A program made the translations under genes and the position numbers. 64,000 nucleotides of DNA from QZLE01 sp033852135 (GTDB lineage: Bacteria > Pseudomonadota > Gammaproteobacteria > QZLD01), in contig JAWSVB010000028.1 in NCBI GenBank assembly GCA_033852135.1, positions 1 to 64,000 on the forward strand, written 5' to 3'. Below are positions 1 through 8,432 of this stretch, piece after piece. Within the stretch, counting starts at the first letter, position 1, and each line of letters opens with the position of its first letter. The notes under the pieces were generated by a model, which worked only from the letters and a program-made list of their open reading frames with translations, was not told the origin of the DNA and searched no databases.

Positions 1-59
1 ATTTAGCGCCGATGATAGTGTGGGGTCTCCCCATGTGAAAGTAGGTCACTGCCAGGCAT
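1..59 (+). rRNA. rrf: 5S ribosomal RNA, 3' end (partial)
   Basis: The first 59 bases match the 3' part of proteobacterial 5S rRNA: the TAGCGCCGATGRTAGTGTGG block, the GGGGTCTCCCC helix and the closing GCCAGGCAT end are all visible. The 5' part lies outside the window. It is therefore the tail of an rRNA operon transcribed rightward into this window and is followed by a terminator. Confidence 0.95.
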
Positions 60-68
60 TAAAATACT

Positions 69-103
69 AACCCCAGTTAGAGCAATCTAATTGGGTTTTT
101 TTA
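69..103 (+). terminator. Rho-independent terminator of the rRNA operon
   Basis: An imperfect stem (AACCC..TTAGA / TCTAA..GGGTT, GCAA loop) is followed by a run of seven T. It lies just behind the 5S rRNA end, as expected for the end of an rrn operon. Confidence 0.8.
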
Positions 104-386
104 TGCTTGGAATATAAAATATTAATTGGTCTGACGTTTGATATAAAAGGCTGTTGAAATCATAATATACAAGTTCTTTAACTGTGCGGGGATAGAAGCA
201 TCATTGGAACCCGCGCCTAGCTATCTCCTAAATTTTAACTCAAATTATATTACTTGATAGTCATATCTATAGTTTATAGTTGAAGTTTTTTGTTAGAGTA
301 CTTGCAACATGTAAACACTTTATTAGGTTCTTTCTAATCACATAAGCTAGATTTATATAAAACTTGATGGACTATTATTCAGTTAC
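104..386. other. Intergenic spacer, no gene seen
   Basis: AT-rich sequence between the rRNA terminator and the sucD terminator. I see no open frame with a plausible start and ribosome binding site, no tRNA and no clear promoter. It separates two convergent units. Confidence 0.6.
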
Positions 387-412
387 AAAAAAGGCCCCAT
401 ATAATGGAGCCT
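387..412 (-). terminator. Rho-independent terminator of sucCD
   Basis: Read on the minus strand, an AGGC-CCAT / ATGG-GCCT hairpin (one mismatch) is followed by six T. It lies 27 bases past the sucD stop. Confidence 0.8.
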
Positions 413-438
413 AGCAAGTTATAAAACTTAATTTAGAT

Positions 439-1308
439 TTAGTTAAGAGTCTCTAAGAGCGCTTTTCCAATCTCCGCAGGTGACTGCACAGTATTTACAC
501 CAGCTTTATCCATTGCCGCAAATTTTTCTGTGGCAGTGCCTTTGCCACCGCTAATAATCGCTCCTGCGTGTCCCATGCGTTTTCCTGGAGGTGCCGATAC
601 ACCGGCAATATACCCAATAACTGGCTTAGTTACACTGCTTTTAATGAACTCAGCAGCTTCTTCCTCTGATGTTCCACCAATCTCTCCCACCATAACAATA
701 GCATTGGTTTCAGGGTCGCTTTCAAACATCTCAAGGCATTCGATAAAATCAAGCCCTTTGATTGGGTCGCCACCTATACCAATACAAGTACTTTGTCCAA
801 GCCCTATCTTAGTAGTTTGTGATACCGCTTCATAAGTCAGAGTACCTGATCTAGAAACGATCCCGATACTACCTTTTTTATGAATCTTACCTGGCATAAT
901 ACCGATTTTGCATTCGTCAGGAGTTATAATTCCAGGGCAGTTAGGCCCAATTAGCTTGGTATTTGAACCTTTTAGAGCAGCTTTTACCCTAAGCATATCA
1001 AGTACTGGAATGCCTTCAGTTATGCAAGCTATAACCTCAATGCCTGCGTCAGCAGCTTCAAGGATTGCATCTGCTGCAAATATAGGTGGTACATATATCA
1101 TTGATGCAGTTGCACCAGTCTCTTTAATAGCGTCTCTGCAAGTATTAAAAACAGGGAGCCCAATATGTTCATGCCCTCCGCGATCTGGTGTAACGCCACC
1201 TACAAGTTGAGTGCCGTATGCCAACGCTTGTTCGGAATGAAATGTGCCCTGTTTACCCGTAAATCCTTGGCAGATAACCTTAGTGTTTTTATTGATTAGT
1301 ACGCTCAT
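439..1308 (-). CDS. sucD: Succinyl-CoA synthetase alpha subunit
   Basis: The alpha subunit of succinyl-CoA ligase interconverts succinyl-CoA and succinate with nucleotide phosphorylation in the TCA cycle (cytoplasm). At 289 aa it has the normal length. The N-terminal CoA-binding Rossmann region (VICQGFTGKQGTFHSEQALA) and the active-site phosphohistidine segment near the C-terminus (GKRMGHAGAIISGGKGTA) are both present. Its ATG overlaps the sucC stop by one base (TAATG) behind a strong AGGAGGTGA ribosome binding site, so the two subunits are translationally coupled. A terminator follows directly. No other TCA genes are adjacent. Confidence 0.97.
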   Translation of the reverse strand: MSVLINKNTKVICQGFTGKQGTFHSEQALAYGTQLVGGVTPDRGGHEHIGLPVFNTCRDAIKETGATASMIYVPPIFAADAILEAADAGIEVIACITEGIPVLDMLRVKAALKGSNTKLIGPNCPGIITPDECKIGIMPGKIHKKGSIGIVSRSGTLTYEAVSQTTKIGLGQSTCIGIGGDPIKGLDFIECLEMFESDPETNAIVMVGEIGGTSEEEAAEFIKSSVTKPVIGYIAGVSAPPGKRMGHAGAIISGGKGTATEKFAAMDKAGVNTVQSPAEIGKALLETLN

Positions 1309-2477
1309 TATTCACCTCCTTTTACTGCAGCTACTACTTTTTCGGCAGCATTTGAAAGGTCAGATGCCATAGTAAAATTAAGTCCGCTGTTGTTGAGAAG
1401 CTCGATGCATTCATCAACTTTAGTTCCTTCAACACGTATAACTAGAGGGATATTTATATCAGTTTCTTTTGCAGCTTCAATAATACCTTCGGCTATAAGG
1501 TCACATCTGACAATTCCCCCAAAGATATTGACCAAAATAGCTTCAACTTTATCGCTGGAAAGAATGATTCTGAATGCTTCAGCAACTTTATCTGCTGTAG
1601 TGCCACCACCTACATCAAGGAAGTTTGCAGGCTCACCACCATAGAGTTTAATAACATCCATTGTAGCCATAGCAAGCCCAGCACCATTTACCATACAAGC
1701 AATATTGCCATCGAGGGTTATATAATTAAGGCCATATCGAGCTGCTTTGATCTCAGTTTCATCTTCTTGAGATGCATCTCTTAGGTCAAGTAGATTGTGT
1801 TGTCTTACCAGAGCATTGCCATCAATATTGATTTTTGCATCAAGAGCAAGCAAATCCCCTTTTTTTGTGACAATTAGAGGGTTGATTTCAACAAGGCTTA
1901 GATCTTTATCTTTGAATAAACGATATAACCCCTGCATGATTTTAGTTAGTTGACTAACTTGCCTTTGAGATAATCCAAGGCCAAAGGCAATTTTACGGCA
2001 CTGAAAGTTTTGCAGACCCGTGGTAGGGTTCACAGATACTTTTAGAATTTTTTCTGGAGTTTTTTCCGCAACTTCTTCGATATCCATCCCGCCAGCTTCA
2101 GATGCCATAAATACGATAGATTCAGTTGCACGGTCTATAAGAGCACCTAGATAAAGTTCACGTTCAATATCTAGCCCTTCTTCGATCAAAACGGTATTAA
2201 CTGGAAGGCCTTTGTTATCGGTCTGTGGGGTCACCAATCTAGAGCCGAGAAGGTTTTTGACATTTGAACTTATCGCGTCTTTATCTTTAAGAACCTTTAC
2301 CCCGCCACCTTTGCCACGTCCGCCGGCGTGAACTTGAGCTTTAACTACCCAGCAATCACCACCAAGTTCATGCGCTAAACCGCATGCTTCATCTACAGTA
2401 TGGGCTACGTAGCCGTTTGGTACTGGTATGCCATATTCAGAAAATAATTGTTTTGCCTGATATTCATGTAAATTCAT
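1308..2477 (-). CDS. sucC: Succinyl-CoA synthetase beta subunit
   Basis: The beta subunit carries the ATP-grasp nucleotide-binding domain and the succinate site and works as a heterodimer or heterotetramer with SucD. At 389 aa it is typical of the family. It starts MNLHEYQAKQLF, shows the glycine-rich HAGGRGKGGGVK nucleotide loop and ends with the conserved NIFGGIVRCDLIAEGI segment. It is the first gene of a two-gene operon with sucD. Its start region contains a hairpin (2487-2505) overlapping the likely ribosome binding site. It is divergent from pilS, with a shared 139-base promoter region. Confidence 0.97.
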   Translation of the reverse strand: MNLHEYQAKQLFSEYGIPVPNGYVAHTVDEACGLAHELGGDCWVVKAQVHAGGRGKGGGVKVLKDKDAISSNVKNLLGSRLVTPQTDNKGLPVNTVLIEEGLDIERELYLGALIDRATESIVFMASEAGGMDIEEVAEKTPEKILKVSVNPTTGLQNFQCRKIAFGLGLSQRQVSQLTKIMQGLYRLFKDKDLSLVEINPLIVTKKGDLLALDAKINIDGNALVRQHNLLDLRDASQEDETEIKAARYGLNYITLDGNIACMVNGAGLAMATMDVIKLYGGEPANFLDVGGGTTADKVAEAFRIILSSDKVEAILVNIFGGIVRCDLIAEGIIEAAKETDINIPLVIRVEGTKVDECIELLNNSGLNFTMASDLSNAAEKVVAAVKGGE

Positions 2478-2486
2478 TGGTTATTA

Positions 2487-2505
2487 GCCTTGTGATTTCC
2501 AAGGC
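2487..2505 (-). promoter_or_regulatory. Inverted repeat over the sucC ribosome binding site
   Basis: GCCTTG and CAAGGC arms (6 bp, perfect) are separated by 7 bases. On the sucC mRNA the 3' arm contains the only Shine-Dalgarno-like AAGG, about 10 bases before the ATG. The hairpin could therefore modulate initiation. Function is inferred. Confidence 0.35.
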
Positions 2506-2616
2506 GCTAATTTTCCACAAAAACGGGGTTAATAGCAAAGGTAATGAGTCAATTATTCATGGTTTTAAGCTAAAATAGATGAATAAATCACAGTCAAAGG
2601 ATTATTAAGGACTCTT

Positions 2617-4227
2617 ATGTTCGCAACAAACGTAGTTTTTAAAGATTTTCAAGAAGAGCTGGAACGAAATACAGAGTCCTATACTTGGCGTCCTTTGCGA
2701 ATATTAAATATATACAGGGTGCTTGTTGTTTTATCATTAACCCTTTTCTTTACAGCTTTATCATTAAATGAATCATTTGAAGCTGAATTCGACTTTTTGT
2801 TTTTTTGTAGTGCTTATATATATAGTTTTTTTGCTTTAATGTTTGGCTATTTTGTCCTTAAACGGCGCCCAAAGTTTAGAATACAGCTTTATGGACAACT
2901 TTTAATTGATATTTTTTTTCTATCGTTATTAATTTTTGCTAAAGGCCGTGTTGACTCGACATTAGGTGTTTTGCTGGTTATTTCAGTTACTGGCAGTTCA
3001 ATTCTATTAAGTAAGCGTATGGCTGTTGCTGCAGCATCTTTAGCTGCAATATCAATCCTTAGCGCTCAAACCTATATGTTTATTTATGGAAGCACTGGTG
3101 TGAGTGCATACTCAACTGCTGGAGCGCTAGGAATAATTGTGTTTATAGCAGCTTTATCTGCAAATACCGTAGCAAGACATGCGAAAGAGTTTGAGTTATT
3201 GGCTCAAAGGCGCGGCAGGGATATTATTAGCTTAGAGCAGCTTAATGATTATATTGTGCAAAAGCTACAGTCAGGTGTAATAGCATTAAATTCGGATCTG
3301 ACCATACGATTAATTAATTCTGCGGCTGCAAGTATAATTAATGGCAAAGTGATTCAGAGTGGAATGATTTTAAAAGAGTCATTGCCGCAGATAGCAAATG
3401 AATTAGATATATGGATGGCTACTGGCGATCAATATAATTCAACGGTGAATTTTAACGGTAAGAGTGCTCTAGTATCCTTCGAAAGAATTAATGGCGGGAT
3501 AATATTGGTGTTTCTTGATGACCATGAAAAAATATCACGGCAGTTGCAGGAAGAAAAACTAGCGTCTTTAGGAAAGTTAACTGCAAGTATTGCTCATGAG
3601 ATTCGTAATCCTTTGGGGGCTATATCACATGCGGGGCAACTTCTAGCTGAATCACCTGATCTTGCAGATCAGGATAAAAGGTTAACTGAAATTATTTATG
3701 ATCATTCTGAAAGGTTAAATACAATAATAAAGAGTATTCTACATCTTTCGCGTAAAAGAAATATAGAAAAGACTAAAGTTGAGCTGGATGAATGGCTGGA
3801 TAAATTTGTATATGAATTTTCGATAGAGAAACATATTGATGTTGAGCAAATTGAAATATCTATCAATGATTGTCATTTGTATATAGAAACAGATATCTCC
3901 GCATTCGAGCAAATAATGTGGAACCTTTGTAGTAATGCGTTTAACTATTCGCAAAATAGCAATGGAAAGTCTAAGGTGTTTATTGGGCTCGAGGTGATGA
4001 ATGAGATGGTTGCTATCGATGTGATTAATTTTGGTACTAAAATTGATGTTAAGCATGTACATAGAATATTCGAACCTTTTTTTACTACGTCATCAACAGG
4101 TACTGGACTTGGGCTGTATCTATGTAAAGAGTTGTGTAACAATAATAATATTAAGCTTAATTATATTAATGATTTTGCTGAAGGAACCTGTTTTAGGTTG
4201 GTTTTTCCTGAATATAATTCGAGATAG
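2617..4227 (+). CDS. pilS: PilS, sensor histidine kinase of type IV pilus expression
   Basis: Membrane sensor kinase that phosphorylates PilR. At 536 aa it has the family length. The N-terminal ~190 residues hold about six hydrophobic membrane segments, followed by a PAS-like linker. A HisKA box (SIAHEIRNPLGAISHAG, phospho-acceptor about H327) and an HATPase domain with an N-box (NLCSNAFNYS) and a GTGLGLYLCKEL G-box follow. In Pseudomonas PilS senses pilin in the membrane and controls pilA through PilR; the same role is inferred here from the gene order pilS-pilR-pilA. An AAGGAC ribosome binding site precedes the ATG and pilR starts six bases after the stop. Confidence 0.93.
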   Translation: MFATNVVFKDFQEELERNTESYTWRPLRILNIYRVLVVLSLTLFFTALSLNESFEAEFDFLFFCSAYIYSFFALMFGYFVLKRRPKFRIQLYGQLLIDIFFLSLLIFAKGRVDSTLGVLLVISVTGSSILLSKRMAVAAASLAAISILSAQTYMFIYGSTGVSAYSTAGALGIIVFIAALSANTVARHAKEFELLAQRRGRDIISLEQLNDYIVQKLQSGVIALNSDLTIRLINSAAASIINGKVIQSGMILKESLPQIANELDIWMATGDQYNSTVNFNGKSALVSFERINGGIILVFLDDHEKISRQLQEEKLASLGKLTASIAHEIRNPLGAISHAGQLLAESPDLADQDKRLTEIIYDHSERLNTIIKSILHLSRKRNIEKTKVELDEWLDKFVYEFSIEKHIDVEQIEISINDCHLYIETDISAFEQIMWNLCSNAFNYSQNSNGKSKVFIGLEVMNEMVAIDVINFGTKIDVKHVHRIFEPFFTTSSTGTGLGLYLCKELCNNNNIKLNYINDFAEGTCFRLVFPEYNSR

Positions 4228-4233
4228 GGTGTT

Positions 4234-5598
4234 ATGCGTTCAAAAGCACTGATTGTTGATGATGAGCCGGATATAAGAGAGTTGTTGGAATTAACTCTTA
4301 GCAGAATGGATGTTGATGTGAAGTCCGCAGCTGATCTGGAGGATGCTCGACTTGCCCTTGCTGGTGATATATTTCACTTGTGTATTACTGATATGCGCCT
4401 GCCTGATGGTTCTGGCATAGATTTGTTGAAACATATTCAACTTGTTTATCCTGATTTACCCGTTGCTGTGTTAACTGCTCATGGAAATATGGACCTTGCG
4501 ATTCAATCACTTAAAGCTGGAGCCTTTGATTTCGTTTCTAAACCTGTAGATCTTGGGGTTTTACGTCATTTAGTCTCTACAGCTCTTAAATTATCAAATG
4601 CCGGTAAACCAGCAGATAGAAGAAGTAGGAAAACATTACTAGGCGAGTCGCCAGCAATGCAAAAGCTGCGGGCAACTATACATAAATTGGCTCGTAGTCA
4701 GGCTCCGGTATATATAAGTGGAGAGTCTGGAACAGGTAAAGAGCTAGTTGCTCGCTTGATTCATGAGAAGGGACCAAGGGCTAAAGAATCTTTTGTACCA
4801 GTCAACTGTGGTGCAATTCCGACTGAATTGATGGAAAGTGAATTTTTTGGGCACTTAAAAGGCAGTTTTACTGGGGCTAGTAAAGAAAAAGCAGGTCTTT
4901 TTCAGGCTGCTGATGGTGGAACTCTATTTCTGGATGAGGTAGCTGAATTACCACTACATATGCAAGTTAAATTATTGCGGGCGATTCAGGAAAAAGCTAT
5001 TAGGCCAGTTGGAGCGCAGAAGGAAATTTCAGTTGATGTGCGTATATTAAGCGCAACACATAAAGATCTTGAACAGCTGGTGCAAGAAGGTGTGTTTCGT
5101 CAGGATTTATATTATCGCATAAATGTGATTAACCTGCAGGTACCAAGTCTTAGGGGCAGAAAAGATGATCTAGATATGTTGGCTCAGCATATACTAGAAA
5201 AGCTTTCTGCCCCTATTGGGGAAAAGCCACCAGTTATATGTGCTGAAGCGATGGGAGTGCTTAGGGAATACGGCTTTCCTGGTAATGTGCGTGAGCTTGA
5301 AAATATTCTTGAGCGTGCCATGACCATGTGTGATGGAAATATTATTGAGCCTGAAGATCTACAGCTTCCAAGCAGTATCACTGATATGGCTGGTGAAGTT
5401 GATAATATTTCTCCAATTGCTCCAACAGGTTTTTCTAGTTTAGATTCTTCTCTTGAGGGATATTTGGAAAGTATAGAAAAAGAAGTAATAATTAAGGCGC
5501 TTGAAGAGACAAGCAATAATAAAACGGCAGCAGCTAAGAAGCTGGGGATGACGTTTAGGTCGCTGCGCTATAGGTTATCCAAATTAGGAATTTCTTAA
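4234..5598 (+). CDS. pilR: PilR, sigma-54-dependent response regulator
   Basis: NtrC-type activator of pilin transcription, 454 aa. Domains in order: a receiver domain (acidic DDE at 9-11, phospho-acceptor D53 in CITDMRLPDG); a sigma-54 AAA+ domain with Walker A GESGTGKE at about 163-170, the sigma-54 contact loop as GSFTGA, and GGTLFLDEV Walker B; and a C-terminal Fis-type helix-turn-helix (NNKTAAAKKLGMTFRSLRYRLSKLG). The neighbouring pilA has a clean -24/-12 promoter, which fits direct regulation. It is co-transcribed with pilS. Confidence 0.94.
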   Translation: MRSKALIVDDEPDIRELLELTLSRMDVDVKSAADLEDARLALAGDIFHLCITDMRLPDGSGIDLLKHIQLVYPDLPVAVLTAHGNMDLAIQSLKAGAFDFVSKPVDLGVLRHLVSTALKLSNAGKPADRRSRKTLLGESPAMQKLRATIHKLARSQAPVYISGESGTGKELVARLIHEKGPRAKESFVPVNCGAIPTELMESEFFGHLKGSFTGASKEKAGLFQAADGGTLFLDEVAELPLHMQVKLLRAIQEKAIRPVGAQKEISVDVRILSATHKDLEQLVQEGVFRQDLYYRINVINLQVPSLRGRKDDLDMLAQHILEKLSAPIGEKPPVICAEAMGVLREYGFPGNVRELENILERAMTMCDGNIIEPEDLQLPSSITDMAGEVDNISPIAPTGFSSLDSSLEGYLESIEKEVIIKALEETSNNKTAAAKKLGMTFRSLRYRLSKLGIS

Positions 5599-5703
5599 AG
5601 AATAACTAGGTTGTGTTTTTCTACGCATCTAGTTTAAGCAAAAGTCAATGCTATGTTGAATATATCTTGAAAAAGAGTTCAATCGCTCAGGATGTTTATA
5701 GTG

Positions 5704-5774
5704 TGTGACAAAAAGCGTCAGTTGTGACGTAAAGTGTGGCTAGATAGCGGTTTTATATTGATGATCTCGTCACA
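5704..5774. promoter_or_regulatory. Candidate PilR enhancer sites upstream of pilA
   Basis: Three TGTGAC-type motifs lie in 71 bases: TGTGAC at 5704-5709 and 5723-5728, and its reverse complement GTCACA at 5769-5774. The middle one is part of a perfect inverted repeat, CGTCA-GTTG-TGACG (5716-5729). They sit 75-150 bases upstream of the sigma-54 promoter, the usual place for enhancer-binding activators. Assignment to PilR is inferred. Confidence 0.5.
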
Positions 5775-5849
5775 TTTTTGTTTCTAGTTAGAAAATAATC
5801 AAATGCTTTAATATAGGTAAAACAGTTTGTTATGATGTTCTTCGGGGGT

Positions 5850-5865
5850 TGGCATATCTATTGCT
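5850..5865 (+). promoter_or_regulatory. Sigma-54 (-24/-12) promoter of pilA
   Basis: TGGCAT-ATCTA-TTGCT matches the RpoN consensus, with exactly 10 bases between the GG and GC doublets. Transcription would start near 5876-5878, giving a leader of about 110 bases before pilA. Control by PilR is expected from the Pseudomonas system. Confidence 0.88.
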
Positions 5866-5987
5866 TTACTAAATTCAGACACGGCTATAGCGCGACTTGC
5901 ATTGATGGAAATCGTTACATAAAAAGTGCTGTGAATATGAAGTAAAAACAGACTATATTAATTGATCTTTATTTTAGGAGAGACAAA

Positions 5988-6383
5988 ATGAAAAAGACAC
6001 AACAAGGTTTTACATTAATCGAATTAATGATCGTCGTTGCGATTATTGGTATTTTGGCTGCAATTGCTATCCCTGCATATCGTGATTACACATTGCGCGC
6101 TGATGGCGGTGCGGCGCTTCAGCAGGCTACAGGGTATAAAACATGTGTTGCTGAGCATATAATGAGTACGGGGAGCAATGCTAGCGTGAATACTGTGTGC
6201 GATCCAGGTGAGTCTGTTTCTGTTGAGGCTTTAACAGCAGGTCAGGTCTTCGTGGCAGGTGATGGAGATATTTCTTCATTAGGCCCAAATGGTGTGGTCA
6301 GAATTACTTTAGACGCATCTACAGATGGTAGAGCATTTAGTTGTTCTGATAATAATACCGATGTTGATATTTCTGGCTGTTAA
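5988..6383 (+). CDS. pilA: Type IV major pilin, PilA
   Basis: Structural subunit of type IV pili. The type III signal is canonical: leader MKKTQQG, cleaved by PilD before Phe, followed by FTLIELMIVVAIIGILAAIA with the conserved Glu at mature position 5. The mature protein is about 124 residues, on the short side. It has a C-terminal cysteine pair (FSC...ISGC) able to form the usual D-region disulphide and two further cysteines in the middle. An AGGAGA ribosome binding site lies 8 bases upstream. It is monocistronic: a sigma-54 promoter precedes it and a strong terminator follows. The next gene encodes a PglL/O-antigen-ligase-like protein, so the pilin may be glycosylated. Confidence 0.96.
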   Translation: MKKTQQGFTLIELMIVVAIIGILAAIAIPAYRDYTLRADGGAALQQATGYKTCVAEHIMSTGSNASVNTVCDPGESVSVEALTAGQVFVAGDGDISSLGPNGVVRITLDASTDGRAFSCSDNNTDVDISGC

Positions 6384-6403
6384 AGTCTGAAAATTATCCG
6401 CAT

Positions 6404-6434
6404 AAAAAAACCCTGGCTTTGCCGGGGTTTTTTT
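6404..6434 (+). terminator. Terminator of pilA
   Basis: CCC-GGC / GCC-GGG hairpin flanked by A7 and T7, 20 bases after the pilA stop. The symmetrical A and T runs make it potentially bidirectional. Confidence 0.9.
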
Positions 6435-6615
6435 ATAGGTAACTTAAGTGTGTCATGTCAATTATATGCGTCTGAGTGAGCAATGAGGGTAAATATTTAT
6501 GTTGCCCAATTTATATTCACCAGATAATGTGGCCTTTTAAAAGGCTTCTGGATTCTTGTAGTGAGTGGAGTGGGAGGTTGAATGGTGTGGGTACTATGGT
6601 AGTGGTGTGGTGAAA

Positions 6616-8346
6616 ATGTTGGTAATGAACCGCGTTAGTGTTATTTGCTGGTTGTTTATTGTTTCTTGGTGGGCAGGACTGGCTTTGGCTCCACTATATG
6701 TAGAAAATAATGCTGGAGGTAGGGGGTTTGATCTTACTTTTAATATTTTTGTGTGGCTTTTTATTGTGCTTATGATTTCTTTAGCCGTGTTTAGCGTTAT
6801 TTCTAAAATAAAAATTGTGCTACCGCGGCGCTGGTATTTTTTCATATTGTTTCCAGTGTTTATGGCTATTATGCTCTTATTTAGAGGTTCGGAAAATTAT
6901 AACGCTTGTGTGTTAAGGTTGATTTATATTGTTGTGGGTGTTTTGTTCTTTTTTTCATTATATCAATTTACAAGAAATGAGAAAAAAGCTACAAAAATGT
7001 TGGTTGCTGTAGTGGTTGCTGGTGGGGTGCAAGCAGTAGTTTCATTTTTTCAGATTTATGCTCCTGAGTTTATATCTGGTTTTTGGCCAACATATGCTAA
7101 TCGTGCATTAGGGGTGTTTCAACAGAGAAATGCCTTAGCGGTCTTTTTGGTTTCATCAATTGTTGTGGGGGTGTATTTGTCCACTAGGCCATTTATGGGA
7201 ACAAAAAATTTTTTTTGGTGGGTAGGCTGTTATTTGTGTTTTGCAGGGGGGGGGTATATTGCTGCATACACAGGATCAAGAGCTGGATTGATATCGTTTG
7301 TTGTTTCGTTAATTGTTATGTATGTGTTTAGGGTTCGATATATTAAAAGAAATAAGAGTTTAGTATTAATTGGTATGGTTGTTGTTGTTTCTTTCTTTTT
7401 GGCTGGAGGGATGGTGTCACAGAATCAGGGGTTTTCAAGAGTTGTTGAAAGTACAGAAAATGATCTCGAATACTTGCGTAAATCACAAAGAATGAATATA
7501 TATTTAGTTGCAGCCGAAATGATTGCTGAGCGCCCGCTATCTGGGTATGGTCTTGGTAGTTTCCAAAGGCACTGGAATTTACAGGTGGCTGATTATGCGG
7601 ATAGATATCCAAATGCTAATATAACTTATGTCACCCACCCGCATAATGAAATTTTATACTGGATCATTGAAATGGGTGTAGGGATTTTGGTGATAATAGG
7701 GATAATTTTATTTACTATGATTGTGCAGATAAAGGCGTGTGGAGTGCAGCGTGGTGCAGCCTATTTAGCATTGTTGTTTCCGATAAGTTTTTATTCGATG
7801 GTGGAGTATCCCTTTTTCTTATCTTCATTGCATTGGTTTTTATGGCTTTTCTTTTTATCCTTACCTTTAAGGCATAATTGTAATGTTTATAGTGTAAAGT
7901 TGAGTAATGCTGCATCATCATCAGTCAAGGTGGTGGTGGTGGTGGTCCCTGTTTTAACGGCGTATTTTTTAGTTGAAACTAGTTTGTCTCAGCAAGAAGT
8001 ATATAATTTTAAAATGAATATGTTTGGAGAGAAATCTTCATTGCAAAATGCTCGAAATAATTTTTATTATGCTCGAGAAGCTAGCGAGCTGTTGATGAGA
8101 AAAAAGCTACATAGTGGAATTGCTTTAAATAATAAAAAAGATGTTAGTGAGGTTGCATTATGGGTGGAAAAAGAAATGGAGGTTTTTCCTAGGGTAAAAT
8201 TGGTTGAAGATTTGATTAATGCAAATGTTTTTTTGGGGAAAAACAAAAAGCTTTGCAATATTTTAGATGAAGCAGAAAAGACATATCCAAATAGCCATCA
8301 AATTAGCGTAATAAGAAATGAGAAATGCATATTAACTGGTTTGTAG
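6616..8346 (+). CDS. O-antigen ligase / PglL-like membrane glycosyl-transferring enzyme (Wzy_C family)
   Basis: Integral membrane protein of about 577 aa with roughly 11-13 hydrophobic segments and a soluble C-terminal tail of about 120 residues. It carries Wzy_C-family marks: an ALGVFQQRNALA segment, TGSRAGLISF, and in the large periplasmic loop HPHNEILYWIIEMG (His about 341 and 343), the HxHN motif typical of PglL/PilO-type ligases. These transfer lipid-linked glycans to pilin or lipid A. Its place directly after pilA suggests pilin O-glycosylation, as for pilO/tfpO of Pseudomonas (inference). The frame is open from 6565, but 6616 has a better start region; 6625 is an alternative. It could instead be an ordinary O-antigen ligase. 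Confidence 0.75.
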   Translation: MLVMNRVSVICWLFIVSWWAGLALAPLYVENNAGGRGFDLTFNIFVWLFIVLMISLAVFSVISKIKIVLPRRWYFFILFPVFMAIMLLFRGSENYNACVLRLIYIVVGVLFFFSLYQFTRNEKKATKMLVAVVVAGGVQAVVSFFQIYAPEFISGFWPTYANRALGVFQQRNALAVFLVSSIVVGVYLSTRPFMGTKNFFWWVGCYLCFAGGGYIAAYTGSRAGLISFVVSLIVMYVFRVRYIKRNKSLVLIGMVVVVSFFLAGGMVSQNQGFSRVVESTENDLEYLRKSQRMNIYLVAAEMIAERPLSGYGLGSFQRHWNLQVADYADRYPNANITYVTHPHNEILYWIIEMGVGILVIIGIILFTMIVQIKACGVQRGAAYLALLFPISFYSMVEYPFFLSSLHWFLWLFFLSLPLRHNCNVYSVKLSNAASSSVKVVVVVVPVLTAYFLVETSLSQQEVYNFKMNMFGEKSSLQNARNNFYYAREASELLMRKKLHSGIALNNKKDVSEVALWVEKEMEVFPRVKLVEDLINANVFLGKNKKLCNILDEAEKTYPNSHQISVIRNEKCILTGL

Positions 8347-8432
8347 TTTAAAGAATTGGTTGATTGGTCTATTTGCAAATATTTGCTATATTCAGGTTAA
8401 GTTAATAGAAAAGATATAATGGAATAATTATT

